Source: an uncultured Moraxella sp.
GTDB lineage: Bacteria > Pseudomonadota > Gammaproteobacteria > Pseudomonadales > Moraxellaceae
DNA: 5,918 bases
Reading direction: 5' to 3'
Assembly: GCA_943908405.1 (NCBI GenBank)
Contig: CALTTE010000088.1
Location: 1 to 5,918, forward strand
Program-made: the position numbers and the translations under genes
Shown here: piece by piece, positions 1-5,537 of the stretch
How positions within the stretch are numbered: position 1 is the stretch's first letter
Layout of the letters: the number at the start of each line of letters is the position of its first letter
The notes under the pieces: model-generated
Databases searched by the model: none
The model's input: the letters and a program-made list of their open reading frames with translations, nothing else
Told to the model about the DNA's origin: nothing

Positions 1-194
1 CGGTATGGCGATGGTGTTCACAGGCATACGCCATTTTCGCCATTGATGGCACCCAAAAACACCCTAAATAAACGATACCCCAAATACAATCCCCCAATTA
101 GCCAAGCCGATTGTATTGGTTAATTGGGGGATTATCTTAACGGTGGTGTTTTGGCGATGGTTTTTTAATTGCCCAGTTGGGTTTGGCGTTTTGA
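1..194. other. Window-edge region downstream of ppiD; possible end of a convergent gene
   Basis: No gene can be assigned with confidence. On the plus strand the frame starting at base 3 is open for 22 codons and ends ...DGTQKHPK with TAA at 69-71. This could be the C-terminus of a gene converging on ppiD; the strong hairpin at 88-133 would then lie between the two stop codons, where a bidirectional terminator is expected. On the minus strand, short open stretches beginning with ATG at 43-41 and 27-25 run off the window edge, so the start of a minus-strand gene cannot be excluded either. None of these peptides resembles a family I recognise. Confidence 0.25.
88..133. terminator. Long hairpin after ppiD, possible bidirectional terminator
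   Basis: Bases 88-105 (AATCCCCCAATTAGCCAA) pair with 116-133 (TTGGTTAATTGGGGGATT). The outer 13 base pairs are perfect, then comes one G-T pair, then four more base pairs around a 10-base loop. It begins about 60 bases past the ppiD stop. No clean U run directly follows the stem on either strand; on the minus strand the nearest T-rich stretch is interrupted (GTATTTGGGG). It is therefore either a non-canonical terminator or an RNA 3'-end protecting structure. The pairing is seen directly; the function is inferred from position. Confidence 0.5.
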
Positions 195-2048
195 TTATAG
201 CGTTTTTAACAATTCATCGTTAATTTGCACCTGATGCACCGAACGCAAATAACGCAAATAATCCTCCAAATAATCCTGCCCTGCCACTGTTTTCATCATT
301 GTTGCCACAGCAGATTTTTCGCTATCACTCATACGAGATTTAGCTTCGGTAGCAATATCCCCCCCGACCATCAAGCTAACCCCTGTATCGGTTGACACCG
401 CCCACGCCACCCTACCATCTTGACTGGGTGTTTTGTGGCTAAATAAGCTGGCACGCTCAGCATCATTTAGCACAGGGCTTTGGCGAGTCGTTGAGCCAAG
501 AGCGGTAAATTCAGCCAAAGCAGATGGCTGTAATCCATCTTGAGTCAATGTTTTGACTTCAGCTTCGGCGTCCATCAGGGCAAGCGTGCTTGCTTTTTGT
601 TGGATTAACGTTTGTTTGATGTTGTCGGTTGCCACAGCCTTGCTCATTGGCGTGCTTGGGCGATAATTGCTTGGCTCAAGCCAAATGGTCGTCCCTGCCA
701 AGTCAATATTTGCACTAACGCCACCTTGGGCAAGTAGTTCACTATCAAAAGCTGCTTGCTTAATAGCAGGGGCGGATAATAAGGTTTGTTCGGCGGTGTT
801 GCTGTAGTCGCTTAGGGTTTTTGTGGCTAATTGTAGCTGATTGGCGATGTCTTTAATCCCAAATCCATCAGCAACCAAATTATTCACCGTTGCCACCTTG
901 TCGGTAAATGCCGCTTGGCGTTTTTGGTTAAGCACCTGCTCGGTTAAAGTATCTTTAAGCCCATCAAAACTTGGTGCGTCATCTGCCCCAATCACTTGAA
1001 ATAAATGCGTGCCAAACTGGGTTTGCACAGGCTGGCTGACCTCACCCACCGACAAGGTAGCAATGGCATTGTCAACACGGCTGGCATCCGCCCCAAACAC
1101 CGCAGGATTATAACTGCCAATATCGCCCCCTGTTTGCCCTGATGGGTCGTCTGAGTACTTTTTGGCGACGCTGGCAAAATCCGCCCCATCGGCAAGCTCT
1201 TTTTGTGCTTGTTGCACACGACTTGCCACATTATCACCCGTTAATAAAATTTGTGCCAATCGTTTTTGCCCCAGTTGGTTTTGTCGCAAATAAGCGGTAT
1301 AAGCTTGTTTTAACTCATCATCATTGACATTTACCTCAATATCTGTTATCGGCAACTCAATATAGGTCAAGTCTACCATCTCTGGGCTAATTAGCGCGTC
1401 TTTGTGGGCGTTATAATAACGGTCAATCTCATCATCACTGACTGATACTTGACTGGCATAGGGTTGCCAGCCAATACGCTTGACCCACAAAGGACGACTT
1501 TCTAATTGTAAATCAATCAAGCGATTGACCTGCGGATTTGGATAAATGGCATTGGTTAAGATGCTATTCATTAGTGTACGCAAATTTAACTCACGGCGTT
1601 GCTCGGCAAATAATCGGTCTTTGGTCATACCACGGCTTTGCAAGAACTGGGCAAATAATGCATTAGAAAATACACCATTATCCAAAAACATAGGCTCATT
1701 TTGCAATATCTGCGTAATGGTGGCATCAGAGACCTGCATTCCCATTGCTTGAGCCTGCTCTTCTAACAAAGCACGGTTAATCATCAGCTCAAGGGTCTGC
1801 TCAAGTAAGGCGTGTTCATTGATAGCACTGGCGTCCACCGTTTCAAGCAAACTGGCTCGGCGTGCCTGCATTTCTGCTTGCAAACTAGCAAGCTCAATGG
1901 TGGTATCACCCACTTTGGCCACCTGATTTGCCGATAATTGCCCTTGGTGTAAATAGCCCTCAAGCCCAAGTAGCACCATTGGGGCTAGGCACAACGCCAA
2001 CAAAACCTTACCCGGCCAACTTTTTAAAAAATCACGCAATTTGTCCAT
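195..2048 (-). CDS. ppiD: Membrane-anchored periplasmic PpiD-type chaperone (SurA N-terminal and parvulin domains)
   Basis: 617 residues, close to the 623 of E. coli PpiD. The N-terminus is a short cytoplasmic stretch (MDKLRDFLKSWPGK), then one membrane segment at about residues 15-32, then a periplasmic body. Residues about 35-200 resemble the SurA-like chaperone region (VAKVGDTTIELASLQAEM, LMINRALLEEQAQAMGM). Residues about 262-355 are a parvulin domain (DFASVAKKYSDDPSG, GGDIGSYNP, GEVSQPVQTQFGTHLFQV). The usual first parvulin histidine, in the HILV motif, is replaced by Gln266 (AQILL), while His348 of the second motif remains. Catalytic prolyl isomerase activity is therefore doubtful, as for E. 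coli PpiD. The family assists folding of exported proteins at the SecYEG exit. Start choice: AAGGGG lies at 2062-2057, eight bases before the ATG. A candidate promoter precedes it, so it is probably its own unit downstream of holB. Confidence 0.9.
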   Translation of the reverse strand: MDKLRDFLKSWPGKVLLALCLAPMVLLGLEGYLHQGQLSANQVAKVGDTTIELASLQAEMQARRASLLETVDASAINEHALLEQTLELMINRALLEEQAQAMGMQVSDATITQILQNEPMFLDNGVFSNALFAQFLQSRGMTKDRLFAEQRRELNLRTLMNSILTNAIYPNPQVNRLIDLQLESRPLWVKRIGWQPYASQVSVSDDEIDRYYNAHKDALISPEMVDLTYIELPITDIEVNVNDDELKQAYTAYLRQNQLGQKRLAQILLTGDNVASRVQQAQKELADGADFASVAKKYSDDPSGQTGGDIGSYNPAVFGADASRVDNAIATLSVGEVSQPVQTQFGTHLFQVIGADDAPSFDGLKDTLTEQVLNQKRQAAFTDKVATVNNLVADGFGIKDIANQLQLATKTLSDYSNTAEQTLLSAPAIKQAAFDSELLAQGGVSANIDLAGTTIWLEPSNYRPSTPMSKAVATDNIKQTLIQQKASTLALMDAEAEVKTLTQDGLQPSALAEFTALGSTTRQSPVLNDAERASLFSHKTPSQDGRVAWAVSTDTGVSLMVGGDIATEAKSRMSDSEKSAVATMMKTVAGQDYLEDYLRYLRSVHQVQINDELLKTL

Positions 2049-2056
2049 TATATTCG

Positions 2057-2062
2057 CCCCTT
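2057..2062 (-). promoter_or_regulatory. Ribosome binding site of ppiD
   Basis: The minus strand reads AAGGGG, followed by eight bases and the ATG at 2048-2046. It is the strongest Shine-Dalgarno match in the window and fixes the ppiD start. Confidence 0.75.
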
Positions 2063-2094
2063 GATTGTGATAAATAATCTCAATAAAACTGCTT

Positions 2095-2123
2095 ATGATA
2101 CGCTAATTTGTCCAAATACTCAA
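2095..2123 (-). promoter_or_regulatory. Candidate sigma-70 promoter for ppiD
   Basis: On the minus strand a -35 box TTGAGT (2123-2118) is followed by a 17-base spacer and a -10 box TATCAT (2100-2095). These match the consensus at 4 of 6 and 5 of 6 positions. The predicted transcript start lies roughly 40 bases before the ppiD ATG, leaving a short AT-rich leader with the ribosome binding site. It is a motif match only. Confidence 0.45.
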
Positions 2124-2138
2124 TTACCCCCAAAGCCC

Positions 2139-2166
2139 ATTATCGTCGCCTTGCTCAATACCTCAA
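2139..2166 (-). promoter_or_regulatory. Second, weaker candidate promoter upstream of ppiD
   Basis: On the minus strand TTGAGG (2166-2161), a 16-base spacer and GATAAT (2144-2139) form another sigma-70-like pair, in the 160-bp gap between holB and ppiD. It may be an alternative or a chance match; the copy at 2095-2123 is better spaced. Confidence 0.25.
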
Positions 2167-2208
2167 ACTCACCCAATGCCCCAAACATCACATTTTGCCT
2201 TAAAAAAC

Positions 2209-3342
2209 TCAAGCGGTCGCCAAGCACACAAACAAGCGGTCATAAGCCAGCTTTTCTTGAATATTTTGGGTTAGGGCTTTAGCGGTATCAATCAACACAC
2301 TGTCCAAATAACGCAATTTATCTGCACTTAAAGCCACAACCACAATATTTAAGCTATCAATATCGCTATGAACCAACGGCAACCCAAGCCCCAACCGCCA
2401 AAGCTCCAAAAGCATCATCTGGCTTAACTGCAAAAAAGACGACAACGGCATTAAGGTTTGCCAATACTCGCTGGCTTGCAAAGGGGTACGCCGATGGGTT
2501 TGTAATGCCACAAAGGTTTGTAGCCACAATTTACGCTGATGAAACCAGTTTGTTTGCGGTAATTGCACCGCTTGCAATGGGGCGTATTGTGCCAAGGTCA
2601 ATAACATCGCAATGGGATAATGACTTGGTGGGAGCGAGCTATTGTTGGCTTGATTATTCGCTTGATTGGCTGGGCGGGTTTTGATGGTGGTTTGAGCGGT
2701 TGTTGTCGGTTTTGATGTTGGCTGGTACAACAACTGCTCTTCTACATAATCAAAAGCAAGCTGTGGGTCAATGGGGGTAAGCGGTATTTGTTGCACACGG
2801 CTTTTGATGGTAGGCAAAAGCTTAGCGACACTATCGCTAATCAACAACAGATACACCCCTGCGTTTGGTTCTTCTAGTGTTTTTAACAACGCATTGGCGG
2901 CGGCAATGGTCATCGTTTCGCTATGATCCAACACCACCACTCGCCTATCGCCTGTACGATAAAAAAACGCTTGCAATGCCCGAATGTCATCAATTTTTAT
3001 GGCATTATCACGGTTTACATTGTTACCATTTGCATTATCGCTATTTGCGTTGCTACCATTTGTGTTGTCGTTATTTACATTATCGCCATCTGGCAACCAA
3101 TAAAAGTCAGGGTGCGTGCCAGCCTTGAGCCAATGACAACTGGCACACACACCACAAGGCTTATCCATCGGCTTGGTATCACACAACAACCACGCTGCAA
3201 ATCTTGCAACAAAACGGCGTTTGCCAATGCCTACCACCCCTCCTGCCAATAAAGCGTGAGGCAATCGCTCATTGCGGTATTGCTCGGTCAGCTGTTGCCA
3301 CGCCAGCTGTTGCCACGGCAATAAAGGGTCAAAATATCCCAT
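2209..3342 (-). CDS. holB: DNA polymerase III subunit delta prime
   Basis: 377 residues from ATG 3342-3340, longer than E. coli HolB (334). HolB is the stator of the clamp loader (with gamma/tau and delta) that loads the beta sliding clamp. Visible marks are LPHALLAGGVVGIGK (P-loop G35-K41, followed by Arg rather than Ser/Thr, a common delta-prime degeneration) and the zinc module C54, C63, C66, C69 in CDTKPMDKPCGVCASC. AGTHPDFYWLPDG, AANALLKTLEEPNAG (about 147-162) and SR in TIKSRVQQIPL (about 177-188, arginine-finger position) also fit. The extra length comes from an Asn-rich pentapeptide repeat (86-115) and a Thr/Gln/Asn-rich linker (about 207-241) before the collar domain. An in-frame TTG directly upstream (3345) would add one residue, but the ATG has GGTGA at 3354-3350 and shares its A with the kdsB stop (TGATG), implying translational coupling to kdsB. 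Confidence 0.93.
   Translation of the reverse strand: MGYFDPLLPWQQLAWQQLTEQYRNERLPHALLAGGVVGIGKRRFVARFAAWLLCDTKPMDKPCGVCASCHWLKAGTHPDFYWLPDGDNVNNDNTNGSNANSDNANGNNVNRDNAIKIDDIRALQAFFYRTGDRRVVVLDHSETMTIAAANALLKTLEEPNAGVYLLLISDSVAKLLPTIKSRVQQIPLTPIDPQLAFDYVEEQLLYQPTSKPTTTAQTTIKTRPANQANNQANNSSLPPSHYPIAMLLTLAQYAPLQAVQLPQTNWFHQRKLWLQTFVALQTHRRTPLQASEYWQTLMPLSSFLQLSQMMLLELWRLGLGLPLVHSDIDSLNIVVVALSADKLRYLDSVLIDTAKALTQNIQEKLAYDRLFVCLATA
2210..2241 (+). repeat. Two copies of CAAGCGGTC at the end of holB
   Basis: The 9-mer CAAGCGGTC occurs at 2210-2218 and 2233-2241 in the same orientation, 23 bases apart. The second copy extends to ACAAGCGGTC, identical to the uptake signal core described for the Actinobacillus pleuropneumoniae group. 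The copies are read in different holB frames (D-R-L in one, A-T-A-stop in the other), so protein constraint does not explain the duplication. Confidence 0.6.
2644..2667 (-). repeat. Two 12-bp in-frame repeats in the holB linker
   Basis: Minus-strand units AATCAAGCGAAT and AATCAAGCCAAC lie in tandem (10 of 12 bases identical) and encode NQAN-NQAN, followed by NSS. They sit in the low-complexity linker of delta prime at residues 226-233. Confidence 0.6.
2998..3087 (-). repeat. 15-bp coding minisatellite in holB (six pentapeptide units)
   Basis: Six in-frame units of five codons encode GDNVN, NDNTN, GSNAN, SDNAN, GNNVN and RDNAI (residues 86-115). The shared pattern is x-(D/S/N)-N-(V/T/A)-N, with the last residue of the sixth unit diverged. 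Codon-level similarity (recurring GAT-AAT-GYA-AAY) points to tandem duplication of DNA followed by drift. The array sits in a loop between the zinc module (HPDFYWL) and the IDDIRALQ helix, where E. coli HolB has only a short connection. Confidence 0.8.
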
Positions 3343-4124
3343 CAAGCAATCACCAGCTGGTCAATCGGCAAGGCATTTAAACGTGCCAAATCCGCTTTGG
3401 TATCTACCCCAATCGGTAGTGACACACAAGCCACATCAATGGCAATTTTTGCCCCACGCTCTAGCACACGTAGCTGTTCCAACTGTTCTAACTGCTCAAG
3501 CGTGCCTTGTTCCCAATGGGCAAATTGCCTTAATAGTGCCACCCGATAGGCATAAACGCCCAAATGACGATAAGCCCCACTCACTTTATTACCCCCATCA
3601 TCGCTTTGGTTGTCAATACGTTTATGCGGTATGGGACTGCGACTAAAATACAATGCTTGCTGATTTGCCATCACTACCTTAACCACCGATGGACACTCAA
3701 AAATCGCCTTTTGGTTAATGGGTTCACAAAGCGTTGCCATTGCACAATCAGGCTTTCGGCTTAATAGCGATTTAACTTGAGCCAATAATGCCGATGGCAT
3801 CAACGGCTCATCACCTTGCAAATTGAGCACCACATCATCATCAGCAAAACCCAGCTGGCTTGCTACTTCAAATAGTCTGTCCGTACCAGAATGATGGTCA
3901 GCGGTCATCAGTACAGGCACATCAGCCTTTTGGCACACATCGGCAATACGCGTATCATCGGTTGCCACACAATATGAATCGGCAATGCCTTGAACAAGGG
4001 CTTGTTTGGCTCGCTGTGCCGTCCACAATACCATCGCTTGTCCGTGAATGGGCAGCAAAGGCTTGGCAGGCAAACGGCTACTGTGATAACGAGCAGGGAT
4101 AACAATATGCGTTTTTGACACCAT
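3342..4124 (-). CDS. kdsB: 3-deoxy-manno-octulosonate cytidylyltransferase (CMP-Kdo synthetase)
   Basis: 260 residues from ATG 4124-4122, close to the 248 of E. coli KdsB. This cytosolic enzyme makes CMP-Kdo from CTP and Kdo, the donor for the inner core. Motifs in order are HIVIPARYHSSRLPAKPLL (6-24, nucleotide-binding loop; the usual RLPGKP Gly is Ala20), VATDD (53-57), HHSGTDRL (77-84), VLNLQGDEP (99-107, metal-binding Asp105), LYFSRSPIPH (158-167), HLGVYAYR (187-194), LEQLRVLERG (215-224) and GVDTKADL (239-246). GGAG at 4131-4128 is only three bases from the ATG but six from the next codon, GTG (4121-4119), which could be the true start and would remove one residue. The frame stays open upstream to TTG 4292, adding 56 very hydrophobic residues; I treat this as an untranslated T-rich leader because KdsB is soluble. 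The stop TGA overlaps the holB start. Confidence 0.96.
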   Translation of the reverse strand: MVSKTHIVIPARYHSSRLPAKPLLPIHGQAMVLWTAQRAKQALVQGIADSYCVATDDTRIADVCQKADVPVLMTADHHSGTDRLFEVASQLGFADDDVVLNLQGDEPLMPSALLAQVKSLLSRKPDCAMATLCEPINQKAIFECPSVVKVVMANQQALYFSRSPIPHKRIDNQSDDGGNKVSGAYRHLGVYAYRVALLRQFAHWEQGTLEQLEQLEQLRVLERGAKIAIDVACVSLPIGVDTKADLARLNALPIDQLVIA

Positions 4125-4219
4125 CAGCTCCAAATACAACAATAAACAAAACAGCCACAAATAAAAAACAAGCAAAAAAACAGCCAGCAAAAACCGCAAG
4201 CAAAAAAAGCCACAAAAAA
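4125..4219 (-). promoter_or_regulatory. U-rich leader in front of kdsB
   Basis: The plus strand has only four T in these 95 bases and none in the last 57, so the kdsB-sense RNA is almost free of A and rich in U. It carries five T tracts (runs of 6, 7, 5, 7 and 6, at plus-strand 4214-4219, 4202-4208, 4189-4193, 4174-4180 and 4163-4168), separated by G/C-containing words such as GGC and TTGC. The bias is seen directly. A role in expression, through RNA binding, pausing or tract-length variation, is inference. Confidence 0.5.
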
Positions 4220-4237
4220 TTATAAGCCAGTTATAAT
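4214..4237 (-). terminator. Weak attenuator-like hairpin with T6 tract before kdsB
   Basis: Reading the minus strand, ATTATAA, a CTGGC loop and TTATAAT form a 7-bp stem directly followed by a run of six T. The layout is that of an intrinsic terminator, but the stem is all A-T and would be weak. It overlaps a possible -10 element, so the inverted repeat may be a by-product of promoter sequence. Confidence 0.25.
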
Positions 4238-4258
4238 AAGCCCATTGGCAAAAGCCAA
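4230..4258 (-). promoter_or_regulatory. Candidate promoter for kdsB-holB
   Basis: On the minus strand TTGGCT (4258-4253), a 17-base spacer and TATAAC (4235-4230) resemble a sigma-70 promoter (4 of 6 and 5 of 6). A perfect TATAAT lies 11 bases downstream (4224-4219) but lacks a good -35. Either would produce an RNA beginning with the U-rich leader. Confidence 0.3.
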
Positions 4259-4292
4259 CAATCCTTAAATTATTTGGCAAATTTTTAGCCAA
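4245..4292. repeat. Two adjacent TTGGC/GCCAA inverted repeats
   Basis: On the plus strand TTGGC-AAAA-GCCAA (4245-4258) and TTGGC, nine bases, GCCAA (4274-4292) are small hairpins with the same five-base arms, in the lpxK-kdsB gap. No T run follows either, so they do not look like terminators. Confidence 0.35.
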
Positions 4293-4308
4293 TGCTTTAC
4301 CTTAGTCT

Positions 4309-4321
4309 TTGATTAAATCAA
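4309..4321. promoter_or_regulatory. Palindrome TTGATTAAATCAA in the lpxK-kdsB gap
   Basis: Six-base arms (TTGATT and AATCAA) flank one central base, an operator-like symmetry about 35 bases after the lpxK stop. The related words AATCAAAGC are repeated upstream of lpxK. No regulator can be named. Confidence 0.2.
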
Positions 4322-4332
4322 TCCGTTGTTTA

Positions 4333-4377
4333 TTATTTTAGCCATTTTTGTACATTTATTTTACCCATTTTTGTACA
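4333..4377 (-). repeat. 23-bp tandem duplication spanning the lpxK stop codon
   Basis: Plus-strand 4333-4354 and 4356-4377 are 22-base copies (TTATTTTA-S-CCATTTTTGTACA) that differ at one base (4341 versus 4364). The inner copy encodes the last LpxK residues and lies against the stop TAA (4358-4356); the outer copy lies just past it. Because 23 is not a multiple of three, the downstream copy is read in another frame and is non-coding. Confidence 0.75.
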
Positions 4378-5390
4378 AATTGATCCATCAAGGCATACAC
4401 CGACTCAGACACCACCGCCTCCACAGGCACCACCCAGCAATTGGCAAGCAAATGGTGATGGGATAAATGATTATGAGCTAAAGTACGTAATTTTACCGCA
4501 TCTTTGCTTGTTACCACTATCGGCAAATCCTGCAAATATTCAAGGTCGCTACTAATAAAGCGGTGATGGTCAGGCTTAGGACGTGGCACAACATCAAATC
4601 CAAGCTCGCCAAGCGTATCAAAAAACCGCTTGGGATAGCCAATGCCTGTCAAAGCATATACTTTTTGTGCCACCGAGTCTTTTTGTACCGTCAGCACTTG
4701 ATTTGGGTCAAACAAATGCACAGGCAAGGCAGGCGATAAATACATCGTTGGCTCATTACCATAAGCATCAACATCGCTTTTGTGGCAATGATGAATCACC
4801 GTCGCCGATAACAGCCGAGTGGTTGGCTCACGCAAAAAGCCTTGGGGCAACAGTTTTTTGTTGCCAAAGCCTCGCATTTCATCAACCACAATCCACTCCT
4901 CATCACGATATAACGCATAATGTTGCAAGCCATCATCGCTAATAATCATCTGCAATTTAGGATAACAAGACAATAACAGCTCTACCGCTTTGGGGCGATT
5001 TGCCCCTACCGCCATTGGCACGCCAAGCGATTGCACAATCAAGCACGGCTCATCGCCAACATCGGCAGGCGTGCTATTGTTATCCACCAGCGTTGGTTGC
5101 TTGCTTGTTCCGCCATAGCCACGACTCACCACACCAACCGCCACGCCTTTTTGGTTCAAATACCGCACAAGCGTCATCAAAAGCGGTGTTTTGCCACTAC
5201 CGCCAACAGTAATATTACCAATCACCAAGACAGGCACGGCGGCACGATAACAGGTTAGCCAATCCATTTTATAAGCCCATTGTCGCCCCTTGCTCATTTT
5301 GCCATAAAGCCAAGCCAAAGGGGCAAGCAACAAAAGCCAACGTGCCTTTTGTTGCCACGCTTTTGTTAATTGTTCTTGCATTTTAATCAT
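4356..5390 (-). CDS. lpxK: Tetraacyldisaccharide 4'-kinase
   Basis: 344 residues, typical of the family (E. coli LpxK 328). It phosphorylates the 4' position of the tetraacyldisaccharide 1-phosphate using ATP to give lipid IVA, at the cytoplasmic face of the inner membrane. A hydrophobic N-terminal helix (about 18-30, WLLLLAPLAWLYG) fits membrane association. The P-loop is GNITVGGSGKTPL (58-70, Lys67, Thr68). Other family motifs are VVSRGYGG (87-94), DVGDEP (110-115), GANRPKAVELLL (129-140), ISDDGLQH (150-157), GFGNKKLLPQGFLREP (174-189), ALTGIGYPKRFF (246-257), DHHRF (274-278, catalytic-region His) and VTSKDAVKL (293-301). A second in-frame ATG is residue 4 (5381-5379). Neither start has a strong Shine-Dalgarno sequence, so the exact start is uncertain by three codons. 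It lies between msbA and kdsB in a lipid A/Kdo group. Confidence 0.97.
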   Translation of the reverse strand: MIKMQEQLTKAWQQKARWLLLLAPLAWLYGKMSKGRQWAYKMDWLTCYRAAVPVLVIGNITVGGSGKTPLLMTLVRYLNQKGVAVGVVSRGYGGTSKQPTLVDNNSTPADVGDEPCLIVQSLGVPMAVGANRPKAVELLLSCYPKLQMIISDDGLQHYALYRDEEWIVVDEMRGFGNKKLLPQGFLREPTTRLLSATVIHHCHKSDVDAYGNEPTMYLSPALPVHLFDPNQVLTVQKDSVAQKVYALTGIGYPKRFFDTLGELGFDVVPRPKPDHHRFISSDLEYLQDLPIVVTSKDAVKLRTLAHNHLSHHHLLANCWVVPVEAVVSESVYALMDQFVQKWVK

Positions 5391-5470
5391 TTAATTATTA
5401 ACTTAACGCTTTATGAGTTTTTAGGTTGCCCAATCGCTTAAATCGGCGGTAAATCACGCCACAAGCCCTA

Positions 5471-5499
5471 TTTGTAAGCTCAAAATCAATCTTAATCAA
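5471..5499 (-). promoter_or_regulatory. Weak candidate promoter for lpxK
   Basis: On the minus strand TTGATT (5499-5494), a 17-base spacer and TACAAA (5476-5471) match the sigma-70 consensus at 4 of 6 positions in each box. It lies in the 191-bp gap between msbA and lpxK. Transcription of lpxK from the msbA promoter by read-through is equally possible, as I see no terminator after msbA. Confidence 0.2.
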
Positions 5500-5512
5500 A
5501 GCCAATCAAAGC
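5494..5512 (+). repeat. Direct repeat AATCAAAGC with 10-bp period upstream of lpxK
   Basis: AATCAAAGC occurs at 5494-5502 and again at 5504-5512, exactly one helical turn apart, next to the possible lpxK -35 box. The arrangement would suit a regulator binding one DNA face, but none can be identified. Confidence 0.35.
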
Positions 5513-5537
5513 AACCATTTGCCCAACCAGTATCATC

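Noticed and set aside
2203..2208. T6 run on the minus strand just after the holB stop as a terminator.
   Set aside because: The preceding repeats (CAAGCGGTC) are direct, not inverted, so no stem forms before the run.
2061..2282. Plus-strand open frame divergent from ppiD (73 codons from TTG).
   Set aside because: It has a TTG start and no ribosome binding site, it overlaps the end of holB, and its composition resembles no family. The gap is better explained as the ppiD promoter region.
2865..3252. Plus-strand open frames opposite holB.
   Set aside because: They are antisense shadows with cysteine-, histidine- and tyrosine-rich low-complexity translations, and they cross the holB minisatellite.
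3289..3318. 15-bp near-identical tandem copy in holB encoding WQQLA-WQQLT.
   Set aside because: E. coli HolB has the same length in this helix (PWLRPDFEKL), so there is no insertion. The similarity probably reflects repeated codon choice.
3473..3505. Triplicate LEQ repeat in KdsB.
   Set aside because: E. coli and Acinetobacter KdsB have a segment of the same length here (LExxExLEQLRVLE), so it is ordinary family sequence rather than an expansion.
4125..4292. Membrane-anchored KdsB starting at TTG 4292.
   Set aside because: KdsB is a soluble enzyme of about 250 residues, the extension is explained by T-richness, and a GGAG site sits right before ATG/GTG at 4124/4121.
5489..5536. Minus-strand small frame of 14 codons starting MILVGQ in the msbA-lpxK gap.
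   Set aside because: It is too short, has no convincing ribosome binding site, and shows no recognisable leader-peptide feature such as runs of one regulatory codon.
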